A stretch of 64,000 nucleotides of DNA from Balneolaceae bacterium (GTDB lineage Bacteria > Bacteroidota > Rhodothermia > Balneolales > Balneolaceae). Position 1 is the stretch's first letter, and every line of letters begins with the position of its first letter. The translations under genes were made by a program, and so were the position numbers. Below, in pieces: positions 10,301 through 22,900 of this stretch. The stretch covers positions 1,550,001-1,614,000 of the forward strand of contig CP051242.1 in the NCBI GenBank assembly GCA_017795005.1. Direction: 5' to 3'. The notes beneath the pieces were generated by a model. It was not told the origin of the DNA, did not search any database, and saw only the letters and a list, made by a program, of their open reading frames with translations.

Positions 10301-10389
10301 TGAACGGAGAATTCAAAGTTGAATCAAATTCTGAAAGTGGTACCACAATCAAAATTTCTATTACTACAACAGAACAAATTTCTGTTTAG
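7375..10389 (+). CDS. Second propeller-type sensor histidine kinase, paralogue of 3591-6602
   Basis: At 1,004 residues it has the same layout as the upstream kinase. A signal segment (1-25, ending LYSQ) comes first, then Reg_prop repeats (DGYLWLATFGGLVRF, NGVMWFGSYGQGIYRI). A Y_Y_Y domain precedes a membrane helix near 757-777. The HisKA_3 H-box is RRRIAAELHDGLGQQ with His810, and the HATPase has DDGIGFE and GFGLLGIKER. The two kinases align end to end, including the MNSxETNGGF block before the Y_Y_Y domain, so this is a tandem duplication with later divergence of the sensor part. It has its own 132-bp upstream gap and therefore perhaps its own promoter. No DNA-binding regulator follows it, only the receiver protein at 10541. 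Confidence 0.93.
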   Translation: MKKVFTSLFFSLILLCVLKTPLYSQTEVNLNYVVTQYGLEEGLPQSSVNDIIQTKDGYLWLATFGGLVRFDGHSFTTYNRSNTEGMKFDRVIQLYEDFYQNIWIRAEEGILKFKDGAAIHYSFPGELSQIIPATFHEDSQKRLWVSVNNKVFRFDGEKFNEIEVQDVSNKTVSTSSDTTGVLLFFEKKLLKTIGDSVYTILNLEGTLSEHIAYVTEYPVNSGIYFLATAGDGILKYEQGMITYFDNEQGLPSKDIWSFYTDSKNQLWVNAYGGTTKWDGELFQPFDVIKLPVERDLQLTAMFEDMEGNLWMGSSAEGLFKIKPSNIRMIDNSNGLFNQKMLSLTQLNNGTYLFATNCGGVYEYKNNLATPSPVNKTLPNQCIWSVYQDSKGSIWYGSQALYRTNASGYQGEVIAREQGFNEMNVFAIKEDRNGTMWIGTSSGITLFKDNVFSLLHDNTGNPFPETRTFFEDTKGRMWVGTVSGLFLIEKEEVKRIDFSELEVNESSFNEPYIRAIHEDINGVMWFGSYGQGIYRIDGEDIIQIREEEGLFDNIVSNLVEDSFGNFWTGSNRGISRVSREELNKFSRGEIDEVISFSYGTGEGMNSNETNGGFYPSFIQNEENEIFFPTVSGVVVISTRSFESESINPNVYIENLRTGEGEIPYSKEITLPYNNSFLEVSYTGVHFSAPEKTEFRYKLSGLNENWIEVGSRREALYSKIPPGKYTFIVNARNSNRAWSTKEATLNITITPPFWRTWIFYLFVSLMLVSAGMSVYYVRIRTLEKENEDKKAFTTQLIESQESERRRIAAELHDGLGQQILVIKNRVEIAKLMAEEGSDLDQQLDEIRHSATRSIEDVRNISHALRPVVLEKFGLTDAIINLCEQLVEVTGIDWSFHIDPIDDAFTGNNEIIFYRVLQEGINNILKHSGATNASLIVQRINEKVIVTLYDDGIGFETNTQQIKNKGFGLLGIKERIEILNGEFKVESNSESGTTIKISITTTEQISV

Positions 10390-10405
10390 GCAAAGCTATC
10401 CCTTT

Positions 10406-10516
10406 GGGTACATATACCCACTCATCTAGGTATTTGTACCTATAAAAATGAGTACCTCTCCTCATTGTAATTCCAGTGCGTTAAAAAGACATTTAAGTGG
10501 CTTGTAGGGGTACAAG
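10406..10516 (+). promoter_or_regulatory. Cluster of short GTAC-cored hairpins/palindromes upstream of the receiver-giant protein operon
   Basis: Between the second kinase and the receiver gene lie GGGTA-cata-TACCC (10406-10419), AGGTA-TTTG-TACCT (10428-10441) nested inside ACTCAT/ATGAGT (10420-10425/10448-10453), and CTTGTA-GGGG-TACAAG (10501-10516). Several half-sites fit the NarL heptamer TACYYMT known from enterobacteria: TACCTAT at 10437, TACCTCT at 10453 and, reversed, AGGGGTA at 10506. They may be operator sites for the NarL-type regulator encoded at 6592, or RNA hairpins in the leader. The last one could also act as a weak terminator for the kinase. Function is inferred only. Confidence 0.4.
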
Positions 10517-10540
10517 CTTTTCATTAAAGAAGGTACAGAA

Positions 10541-10915
10541 ATGAAAATATTGATCGTCGATGATCATGTCGACATCAGAAGATTGATGAAGAGCATCCTT
10601 TCCAGCAGTATACAAGACTCGGTTGAGATTCTTGAATGCGAAAGCGGAGAGGATGCTTTTCTAGTTTATCAGGAGCAAATGCCCGACTGGGTATTAATGG
10701 ATATCGAACTTCAGGGAATTGATGGGTTCGAAACTACGTCACGCATATCTGAAGCTTTTCCTGATGCCAAAATTGTTTTCGTTTCCAGCCATGACACTCA
10801 AAAATTCCGAAAACATGCTGAAAAACTGAATGCGATCGGTTTTGTGTCTAAAAACAGACTTCTCGAAATAAGCCCCTTAATTACCTCTTTTAAATCAAAT
10901 AATCCGCAGTTATGA
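10541..10915 (+). CDS. Receiver-only (CheY-like) response regulator
   Basis: The 124-residue single receiver domain has the acidic pair D7-D8, phospho-acceptor D54 (VLMDIELQGIDGFE), a conserved Ser near 98 (FVSSHD) and the switch Lys in FVSKN. There is no output domain. Its stop overlaps the start of the giant surface-protein gene (ATGA at 10912-10915), so the two are translationally coupled. It may act as a phosphate shuttle or sink for the kinases upstream, or influence synthesis or export of the giant protein. Both are inference. The position of a receiver fused by overlap to a secreted giant protein is unusual. Confidence 0.9.
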   Translation: MKILIVDDHVDIRRLMKSILSSSIQDSVEILECESGEDAFLVYQEQMPDWVLMDIELQGIDGFETTSRISEAFPDAKIVFVSSHDTQKFRKHAEKLNAIGFVSKNRLLEISPLITSFKSNNPQL

Positions 10916-13900
10916 TTAATTATTTAAAAACTACTTACAGCTTCCTTGGTATTTTCATTCTTTTAGTTGGTACACAGACTGCGTATGCACAGTTTGATCC
11001 TCCTGAAGTAGGTCCGATTGCTGACTTTGTTGAGATAACAGGGACAACAGAAGTAGGTGAAGTTCTAACAGGTAGCTATGAGTATAATGATCCTTCAGAA
11101 TTACCTGAAAGTGGTTCAACATATCAATGGTATCGTTTAGATAGCGAATTTGACATTCCAGTAGCGATTGATGGTGCAACTGCTCAAACCTATACTTTGA
11201 CAAACGATGATGAAAACAAGTTCATTGTTTTTGAAGTTACACCGTCTAATGGTACCGACACGGGAAACCCAACTCCTAGTTTACCTGTTGGCTCCATCGG
11301 AACAGGTTCCGGCGGTGGAGGCGGAGGTGGAAATAACCCTCCAACAGTTTCAAATTTGAATATTAGTGGCACCCTCGAAGTTGGTTCTATCTTAACAGGT
11401 TCATATGATTTTAGTGATGCGGATGGAGATTCAGAATCAGGTTCTGTATACACCTGGTATCGTAGTGAGGATAGTGGCGGAACCAATAAAACAGCTATTG
11501 GTGGAGCAGATGCAACTACCTATACACTGGTAAGTGATGATGAAGGGAAATACATGAGTTTCTCGGTAATTCCCAGTGACGGAATTGATGCCGGTACTTC
11601 AGATGAAAGTTCTCTACAAGGTCCGGTTCAGTCAGAATCTGCTGGTGTAGCTTTTGCAGGAGGAGACGGAACACAAGGCGATCCATATCAAATTACTACC
11701 GCAGAACAGCTTCAGGAAATACAAAATAACCTCAGTAGTTATTTCATCTTAACGCAAAACATTGACGCTTCAGGAACCTCAAGCTGGAATAGCGGAGCCG
11801 GATTTGTACCTATTGGTGGTGATTCAACATTCAAAGGAAATTTAAATGGTAAGGGGTACAAAATTACCAGTTTGTTTATCGACCGTTCATCCACTGATAA
11901 TGTTGGACTATTTTCTACTATTGATGAAAATGGGGTTGTAGACAGTCTTGGAATTGATCAGGGAGATATTACCGGGGCACAAAATACTGCAGGTCTGGCA
12001 GGTGAGAACTATGGTACCATCACAAACAGTTATTATAGTGGAACCGTAACAGGTACTTCACAGGTAGGGGGGCTAGTGGCTCAGAATGCTGGTAATATTA
12101 CATCTTCTTACTCTGCCGGCTCTGCAACTGCTTCAGGTACCGATGTAGGAGGTTTAGTTGGAAACCACAATCTGGGGACAATCAGTAAATCGTACTCAAC
12201 AAGTACGGTTGCCGGCGGAAATAATGCAGGGGGATTAGTTGGCTTCACGAATGACAATATTGATAACAGTTATGCGACCGGGAATGTAAGCGGGTCAGAT
12301 CGTATCGGTGGGTTAATTGGTGATCAGAGTAGCGGTGTTTTATCTAATAGTTATTCTACAGGTACAGCAACTGGTAGTACCAATACCGGTGGATTTATTG
12401 GTTATAAAGAAAGTTTTGCTTCTGCCAGTAATAGCTTTTGGGATACTGAAACCAGTGGCACTTCAACAGGGGTTGGAACGGGTAGCGCGACCGGAATTAC
12501 AGGAAAGACGACCACCGAAATGAAAACTGAGTCGACCTTTACAAACGCCGGTTGGGACTTTACAAATACCTGGGAAATAGATGGAAATTACCCAACTCTA
12601 CAAGGCACAGGAAGTTCCGGGTCTGGATCAGGCAATACAGCTCCTTCTTTATCAAATCTGGTGGTAACCAATAAAACCGATGAAGGTCAAACTCCTGATC
12701 AGGGAGATGTATTAGCAGCCAGATATGATTTTAGCGATTCTGATGGAGATTCAGAGTCAGGCACTACCTTTCAGTGGTACAGAGCAGATGATAACAGCGG
12801 AATTAACTTGGAATCTATTTCAGGTGCAACAGACTCCACTTATACGGTTACATCTGATGATTTAGGGGAATTCCTGCGGGTGGATGTAACCCCAAATGAC
12901 GGAACTGATAGCGGAACGTTAGTTTCTAGTTCATATACAGAGGTTACAGCTGCAAATCAGGCACCTTCTGCTGGTGAGGTAACTATTAGTGGGACCCCCG
13001 CAATAGGAGAAACCTTAACAGCAAATTACTCCTATTCAGATCCGGATAGTGATCCTGAAGGTACAACAACTTTCCAATGGTACGTCGCAGTTGATGGTTC
13101 TGGTACCGGAGCTACTGCACTACCTGGAGCAACTTCACAAACATATCTGGTTACAGAAGCAGAAGAGGGTACTTTTTTAAGAGTAGACGTAACACCAAAT
13201 GACGGTTCACAAAATGGATCGGTATCTTCTTCGGCATATGTTCAGGTTAATGTTCGTCCGGCGCTAAACCCTGATTCTACCAGAATTACAGGGACACCGG
13301 AAGTAGGGGAAACTTTATTTGCTGCGTATACCTACGGAGATGTGGATTTAGATCCAAATGCCGGTTCACAGTTTAAATGGATGATTTCAAGTGATAATTC
13401 CGCATCGGATGAAGCTGCCATTTCCGGAGCAACAGACAGTAGTTATGTAGTTCAATCCGAAGACCTTGGGAAATTTATCCGGGTAGAAATCACTCCTTTT
13501 GATGGAACTTCTTCAGGTATCCCTGATACCACCGCTTTTGTGGAAATAATTAACGGGAATACAGCTCCAACAGTTACAAACCCTATTGCTGATATAACAG
13601 TAAACGAAGATGGTACGATAAGTAACATAGACCTTACAAATGTATTTAGCGATGCTGAAGAAAACGATTCAGATCTTAGCTATTCAGTTTTCTCAAATAC
13701 TGGATCAACTATAATAAATACTTCTGTTGATGCAGGTACAGATGAACTAAGTCTGACACTGGTAGCGGATTCTTCCGGTAGTGCTACTATAACTGTTCAA
13801 GCCGAAGATAGTCAGGGTTTAACGGTACAGGACTCATTTTTAGTAACTATTAATACAGTTAATGATGTTCCTTTATTTACCAAAGGTGGGGATCAGGTTC

Positions 13901-16900
13901 TCGACGAAAATGCGGGGGCACAGACTATTAATGGATGGTCAACAGGAATTAGCGCAGGCCCGGATGATGAGTCAGATCAAAACCTGAGCTTTAATATTTC
14001 TACGGATAATGATGATTTATTCTCTGTATTGCCGACGGTTGATCATGCTACGGGAAACCTGACGTTTACCCCTGCAGCAGATTCCTTTGGAGTTGCAAAT
14101 ATTACCATCAATCTTTCGGATAACGGCGGAACGGATAATGGCGGTTCGGATACCTCAGCAGATCAAAGTTTTACGATTACGGTTGAAGAAGTAATTAGCT
14201 TTGATCCGCTCACTGCATTTAGTACTACATGGAGAACAACCACCTCTAATGAGTCTATTACTCTTTACACTACAGGTGGAGCTGGTGTAACGGATTATGA
14301 TGCTTACATCGATTGGGGTGATGGTACTGATCTTGAGCAAATTACCGGTGATGATCCCGATCCAAGCCACCAATATTCTACTTCCGGTGACTACGTAGTG
14401 AAAGTGTATGGAACATTCCCTCATCTTGATCTTGTAAATGGTGTTGATGCATCAACCTATAGTACAACTCCGGCTCTTGCAGCAAACTCTGCAAAAGTAA
14501 TTGCCATTAATCAATGGGGAGATATAGCATGGGAATCGATGAAAGATATGTTTTATCAATCTCCGAATTTGGTTGCCTACTCTGCTTCTGACGTACCTGA
14601 TTTAAGTCTTGCCACGACCTTAGAAGGCATGTTTGCATTTACAGGTCTGTCTACAGCAGATTTGAGTGGTTGGGATGTAAGTACCATTACAGACTTCTCA
14701 AATATGTTCACAAACGCAACTAGTTTTAATGGAGATCTTTCCAGTTGGACATTTTCAAGTGCTGAATTTTCAGGTGCTACCGCAGTAAACTTTACCGGTA
14801 TGTTCAACTTAGCAAGTTCTTTTACAGGAACAGGATTAGCTAATTGGGACGTATCCAATGCCCAGACTATGTCGGTTATGTTTTCTGATGCCGCAGCATT
14901 CAATCAGGATTTGAGTGCTTGGGATATCAGTAATGTTTCTGATATGTTTTTATTTGCGGAAGGTTCTGCATTAAGTACTGCTAATTATTCTAGCATGCTT
15001 GCTGCCTGGGGTGCCCTGACCCTTCAAAGCGGAGTGGATTTTTCTGTTGGAACCACCACATATAATATTACAGGTCTGACCGGACACAATGAACTTACCA
15101 GCACATTTAGCTGGTCGGTTACCGATGGAGGCTTAACTGCGGGCGCTTTGAGTTTAACAACTTCTGAAGGTTCACCGGTAGATACTACCGTTACCGATAC
15201 CCTTTGGATGGATTTGACAATGGACGGTACTGTTGTGACGGATGCAATAACTCTGACCTGGATTTTAACGCCGGCAGCAGGAATGACTGCAACAGGTGCC
15301 CCGGTCTATGACCAAACCCGTCAACAGTGGGGATATGACCTGATCGGAATTGATGTTAGTGCTTTAGATCAGGAGTACTCTCTGAATATCTCGGCCTCTG
15401 TTTCTTTAGAGAATGGAAGTTCAAGCATAGAAGATAACTTCTCTATTAATATTACGGTCCCGAATACAGCTCCAACCCTTTTATCCGCAATTGCAGATTT
15501 TTCTGTCGATGAAGATGCTGATGATACGGTAATTGATTTGACCTCCATATTCTCTGATGCAGAGCAAACTTCAGGAGAACTTACTTTCTCTGTTGAATCA
15601 AATTCGAATACAGGATTGGTAAATGCCTCTGTAAATAATACGGCAGACGAATTGACATTTGCCTTTGTATCCAACCAGAACGGGGTTGCTGAGATTATTA
15701 TTCAGGCTCTGGATAATGGTGGGCTTACTCTACAGGATACCGTTAATATTACCGTGAATTCAATTAATGATGCACCGATAGTAAGTAATCCAATAGCCGA
15801 TTTAACTGTAAATGAAGACGCATCAGAAAGCAAAATCGATTTGAGCACAGTGTTTAGTGATCTGGAAGACAATGATTCGGATCTGACTGTATCATTGGTG
15901 TCCAATAGCGGGGAATCTGTTCTGAAGGATTCTCTAAGTACGACTACCAATGAACTGGTAATAACTTTGGTAGCAGATTCTTCAGGCTCCGCTGAAATAA
16001 TTCTGCAAGCAGAAGACAGTGAAGGTTTAACGGTACAAGATACAATCACTGTTACCGTAAATCCTGTAAATGATGCACCATATGCTCAGATTCTGTACCC
16101 AAATCCTGTGGTTGATAATGATTATGGTGCTTATACTCAAACACTTTTTATTGGAAGCTTTGATTTTGGCCCTGATAATGAATCGGAACAAACGATACAG
16201 GAATTTATTCTTACCACTGAACAAAGCGCCTTATTCGAAGTTCAACCCAAAATAGATTTCGTACCTCAGAATGGATACACCTTACCATCAGGAACATTAA
16301 GTTTTACACCAGCTTCTGATACCAGTGGAGTAGCAGCAGTAACAATTAAAGTTATTGATGACGGTGGAACTGATAACGGAGGTGTAAATTCGTTCGAAGT
16401 AACCTTTTTTGTTACTATTAATCAGGCTAACAGAGCCCCGGTAGCTAGTGATGTTGCCATTGCAGGCACGCCCAAGAAAGACTCTATCTTGGCCGCTACC
16501 TACACCTACAGCGATGCCGACGGGGATGCCAACCCGGGGGCAACCTTCCAGTGGTACCGCGCCAGCGATGCCTTCGGAACGGACTCCCTGGCCATCGGGG
16601 ATGCCACCGATTCGCTGTACACGGTAACCAGCGCCGATGCCGGGCAGTACCTGCGCGTGGCCATTACCCCCAACGATGGGCTAACCACCGGAACGGTAGT
16701 ACGTAGCAGTTGGGGGGGCGTAGAATCTGTGTTTAAACTCGCCGAAAACGGGGTAACCATAACGTGTAAGGAAGCCGATCTAAACGATACCGGAGTGGTT
16801 AACGGCATTACCTACAAGGCCCTTAGCAAAGACAGCCTGCGGGCACGCGCCAATGCCGATGAGGATGTGACTAACGCATGTACGAGTTTGATCACAAATA

Positions 16901-19900
16901 TGGATTCTATGTTTGGTTCAGCAAGCACTTTCAATCAGGATATTAGTAGCTGGGATGTAAGTTCGGTAACTAGTATGAACTTTATGTTTGAGTACCTCAA
17001 CGACTTTAACCATGACATCGGCAATTGGGATGTTTCTTCGGTTACATCTATGGTGAGTATGTTTCATGAAGCTACCTCTTTCAATCAGGATATTGGGGAT
17101 TGGGAGGTAGATTCTGTAACCACCATGTCATATATGTTTTCTTATGCCACTGCTTTTAATCAGGATATCGGCATTTGGGATGTTTCTTCGGTTACATCTA
17201 TGGTGAGTATGTTTCATGAAGCCACCTCTTTCAATCAAGATATTGGGGGTTGGGATGTGGATTCTGTGACGACTATGAATTTAATGTTTGCAGGTGCTAC
17301 CTCATTTAATCAACCCATTGGTGGCTGGATTGTAGAGGAAGTTACTGAGATGAGAAGTATGTTCTCTGGGGCAAGTTCTTTTAACCAAAGTTTAGCGGAC
17401 TGGGACATTTCTGAAGTCACAGACATGTATAACATGTTTTACGGAACAGACCTCAGTACGACCAATTATGATTTAATATTAAATGGCTGGGCTGCTTTAC
17501 CAAACGTACAACCTAACGTAGATTTTGGGGCTGGAGATGTACAGTACACGCCGGCAGCAAGAGCAGCCAGAGCTATTCTTACAGGGGCACCCAATAACTG
17601 GGCCATTACCGATGGCGGACGAACCAACATCGCTCCTGTGGCCACAAGTGTTTCTATTGGAGATGGTCCGTTTAAGCTTGGAGCTCAGATAACGGCAAGT
17701 GTTGATACTACCGATGCGGATGGAGATGCCATCACGTTAAGCTACCAGTGGTACCGCGCGGATGATGATCAGGGAGCAGGTGTGGTAGCCATTACCGATT
17801 CTACGGCTAAAACCTATACTCCAACGTCGGCGGATAACTTTAAATATCTGAAACTAGAAGTAACTCCAAATGACGGTATTGAAGCCGGAGCTACGGTTTC
17901 CAGTGGGTATGTTTTTGTCAGCCCGTTTGAGGGGGGTACCGGGGTGGAAGGCGATCCGTTCCTGATAGCTACCGTTATTCAATTGGATTCGGTTCGATCG
18001 AATTTAACGGCCCATTATAAACTCTTAAACGATCTTGATCTGGATATAGCACCCTATAATGAAGCAAAAGGATGGATCCCGATTTCTACATCTCTTCCGG
18101 AACCATTTTCCGGTCATTTTGATGGGGCAGGAAATACAATTGATGGGTTATTTATAAACAGTTCCGATTACTATTATTCAGGTTTATTCGGGATTGCCAT
18201 AGATGCGTATATAACAAATCTGAATTTTGAAAATGTGAATCTCTCCAGTAATAGAGTGATTGGTGCACTTGGGTATATTTATGGATCGAACTCGAATGTG
18301 AGCAATATCCGTGTATCCGGTAATATTCATGGGGATTATGCCGGTGGAATTGCCGGACAATTATGGAATAGGGCGAAGATATCTGAAAGCCGGTTTACAG
18401 GTAATATAACGGGCAGTAACGTTGGGGGGTTAGTCGGTTCTATTAGAGACGGCGCAAGTGTGGAAACAAGTTATTCCTTAGGCATATACACTGGTAGTAA
18501 GGAAGCAGGAGGAATAGTTGGATATGTTGAGCACGAATATGGAAGTGTTAAAAGTTCAATTAAAAACAGCTATTCTCTGGCTTCGGTAAGCGGGGAAAGA
18601 GGCTTTGGGGGGATAGCAAGTAACGACGCCCAATTAACGTTGAGCAATAGCTATCATTCAGGTGAGATAAGCGGTGCAAATTCCAACAGTTATTGGAATT
18701 CGGAGGGTACGGTTTTTTCAGGTGTCACAAATTCTGCCATGAAAGACTCCCTAACTTTTGATGGAGCAGGCTTCGATTTCACCAACATCTGGGCAATCGT
18801 TACCGGTGATTCGGTTAGTTATCCGTACCTGAAAAACAACCCGCAGAATCCAAAACCAGGTATTGCAAGAGCCAACACCGCCCCGGTAGCTAGTGATATT
18901 GCCATTGCAGGCACGCTCAAGAAAGACTCCGTCTTGGTCGCTACCTATACCTACAGCGATGCCGACGGGGATGCCAACGCCGGTGCTGCCTTCCAATGGT
19001 ACCGCGCCGATGATGATGCTGGAACCAACGCTGCAACCATAGGTGACGCAACCGATTCGCTGTACACGGTAACCAGCGCCGATGCCGACCACTATCTGAA
19101 GGTGGAGGTAACGCCGAACGATGGCTTAGAAGACGGTACCACCATATTGAGCAATTGGGCACTGGTGGAACCTGTATTTATACTCGCAGAAAACGGGATA
19201 ACCGTCACCTGTTCGGAGGCCGAAGTGGGTGACACCAGATACATAGCCGAATACAATCGGGAATTTACCAAGGTTAGTGAGTCCCAACTTCGGGCCATTG
19301 CTAACGATGATACTCGTTGGTCAGAGTTGTTAAGCGTATGTACCTCTGGTATTACCGATATGAGTGAGATGTTTTACGATCCTAATTGGATAATCGACTT
19401 TAGTAATTTTGATACCAATATCAGTCACTGGGATATGTCTGGTGTTACCAGTTTCAGTAATTTTTTAACATACACTGGTTTATCTCAAACCAATTACTCT
19501 GCACTAATTGAGGCATTAAATACACAGCCCCTTCAATCAGGAACTGAAGAAAACCCTATTGAATTTGGAGCGAATGAATTAATTTATTCCGGAACTGATC
19601 TGGAAAAGAAAATCAATATAATTGATACCTATAACTGGGATTTCGAAGGTGACGCGATTAATCGCGATAACGTAGAGTTGACACCTGTAGTTACCAATCC
19701 AACACTTGTAGGCACAGATTATTTTGAGTTTAAACTCACCATAGATGGTCTTGAAATTACAGATGCTCATGTTAATGAAATAAATCTTACATGGGCAGGA
19801 ACTAATTTTTCTAATGGTTTATTAGATGCAAAATATCAAGGCTCAGGAGTATGGGGTGCATTAGTATCTCATCTAGTAGATATAAATGATTTGCCGGCTG

Positions 19901-22900
19901 AAAAGGAGTTTCCAATAAATATTACAGTCGGAAATCAATACGGAGGTACTACAGCATATTACTCCCCACTATTTAATTTAACACTGGAAATTCAATATTC
20001 TGCAAACTTCAGTGTACTTGAAAATGGGGTAACCGTAGTATGTACAGATGCAGCAGTAGGAGAGAAAGGAATTATATCCTATAAAGGAGAAGACCGGGTA
20101 TTTACCAAAAGATCCCAGGATCAGATTACCACTGAAAATGCAGCTTCTACCTGTACAAGTGGTATTACCGACATGAGTAGTTTATTTAGTGCCGAGTCTC
20201 AATTTAATGAAGATATAAGTTCATGGGATGTTTCTGCAGTGACCAATATGTCTTTCATGTTTAATAATGCTACTATTTTCAATAAGGATATTTCTTACTG
20301 GGATGTTTCTTCGGTAACTAATATGCCTAATATGTTCGGTAATGCCCAAAGTTTTAATCAGCCTATTGGGAACTGGAACGTAAGTTCTGTTACAAATATG
20401 TATTCGATGTTCAGTAACACTTACGACTTCAATCAGGATATAAGTGGTTGGGACATTAGTTCGGTTACCCAAATGGCATCTATGTTTGAAGGAGCCCGTG
20501 CCTTTAACCAGAATCTTGGAAAATGGGATGTGAATTCTGTTATATATCTGGATAATATGTTAGATGGGGCTACTTCTTTCAATACCTCCAATTATGACTC
20601 CACGCTTATAGGCTGGTCACAACTGCCAAGCGTACAACCAAATGCGAACCTTGGAGCAGGAGATGCACAATACACCCCGGCGGCGAATGCAGCCCGTGCT
20701 ATTCTTACAGGGGCACCCAATAACTGGGTGATTACCGATGGTGGAATAATAATAGATGAGCTTGTTCTTACACAGCTTCAGACGAATCCAATACCTGATG
20801 TTGAGGAAGATGATAAAATCTACTTTACGTTAACTGCGGATGGAACCGGGATCGATTCTGCACTGGCAAAAGATTTTGGTATAACATGGCCTGAGCGATT
20901 AGAAGGGCAAAACCAAGGCTTGGTTCAAGCAGGTTCACCAAAGTATGACTCGGAACAAAATGCATGGTATTATACAGTTTCGGATTTGATTCCTGCGGAT
21001 AATACACAACGACAATATGGCGAACTGACCTATAGTTTTTCAGCCAAAAAGGAGGGACAGAATACGGTAAACTCCAATGAATTAGGTCTATCTTTCAATT
21101 TGATTAATGCCTATACAGAACTTCAGTTACAGGTTCAGTTTTCTGATGTAAATGGAAATACCGATGGAAATTGGATATCTGCGAATACGGTTTCTGATAT
21201 CAGAATTGGACAGAAAAAGCTCTTCAAGCTTAGAGCGGTTTGGTTAAACCCTTCCAGCCAGGACCCTACTGATATACGTGCATTAACTGAGTCCGAGAAA
21301 AATGCTCTTCAATTTGAAACAATTAATGGAAGCGATGCTCAGCCAAGTCTTGTTAAATTTAATGACGATGTAGTCTTTGCTTCTACGGGCATGGATGATT
21401 ATGATGGTTGGAAATACCATTCATTATCCATCCATTACTCACACGAATTTAGTGCGGGTGAAAATATCGTCCGACTTCAGGCTAACCTTGGACAAGGGCA
21501 ACCTGCTGACAGCATTGATATTCAATTAACAAATATCGATTTCCGGCCATTTGTACTATCACTTGAAGATGACCCATTAACAACAGCTATTGTTTCTGGT
21601 ACTACTATCGAAATTGACTTGCCCTCAACCAGTACCTACGATTTCTATCTATTGATTGACGAAAATGTTGAACTTACTCGTGTTACCGATGCAGATATCC
21701 AGAATGGAAGCTATACAATAACCTACGATTATGCTGTAGCAGCGGGCCCAAATACCGGTATTATTCAAATATGGGGAACGTTCCCGGCTGTTCAACATCT
21801 GGATGTATTCAGCAGAGTATTGCAATGGGGTGATATTGAATGGAAGTCAATGGAACAGATGTTTTCCGAAAAATTTCAAACGCCCAGACTAAATAGTATT
21901 ACTGCGACAGATGTACCAGATTTATCTCAAGCGACAAGCCTGAGAGCAATGTTCCAGGGTGTGTCTTACTTCAATAGTGATATTTCCAATTGGGATGTTT
22001 CCAATATCACAGATATGAGTTTCATGTTTAGTGGAGCACATGCGTTTAATCAACCACTTGGTAACTGGGATGTTTCTTCGGTTACATCTATGGAGAGTAT
22101 GTTTCATGAAGCCACCTCTTTCAATCAAGATATTGGGGGTTGGGATGTGGATTCTGTGACGACTATGAATTTAATGTTTGCAGGTGCTACCTCATTTAAT
22201 CAACCCATTGGTGGCTGGATTGTAGAGGAAGTTACTGAGATGAGAAGTATGTTCTCTGGGGCAAGTTCTTTTAACCAAAGTTTAGCGGACTGGGACATTT
22301 CTGAAGTCACAGACATGTATAACATGTTTTACGGAACAGACCTCAGTACGACCAATTATGATTTAATATTAAATGGCTGGGCTGCTTTACCAAACGTACA
22401 ACCTAACGTAGATTTTGGGGCTGGAGATGTACAGTACACGCCGGCAGCAAGAGCAGCCAGAGCTATTCTTACAGGGGCACCCAATAACTGGGCCATTACC
22501 GATGGCGGACGAACCAACATCGCTCCTGTGGCCACAAGTGTTTCTATTGGAGATGGTCCGTTTAAGCTTGGAGCTCAGATAACGGCAAGTGTTGATACTA
22601 CCGATGCGGATGGAGATGCCATCACGTTAAGCTACCAGTGGTACCGCGCGGATGATGATCAGGGAGCAGGTGTGGTAGCCATTACCGATTCTACGGCTAA
22701 AACCTATACTCCAACGTCGGCGGATAACTTTAAATATCTGAAACTAGAAGTAACTCCAAATGACGGTATTGAAGCCGGAGCTACGGTTTCCAGTGGGTAT
22801 GTTTTTGTCAGCCCGTTTGAGGGGGGTACCGGGGTGGAAGGCGATCCGTTCCTGATAGCTACCGTTATTCAATTGGATTCGGTTCGATCGAATTTAACGG

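Noticed and set aside
16900-17450. Regularly spaced short repeats (TTTAATCAGGATAT every ~75 bp) suggesting a CRISPR array
   Set aside because: The spacing is the 25-residue DUF285 protein repeat in an open frame; the words between repeats are also related, and no cas gene is present.
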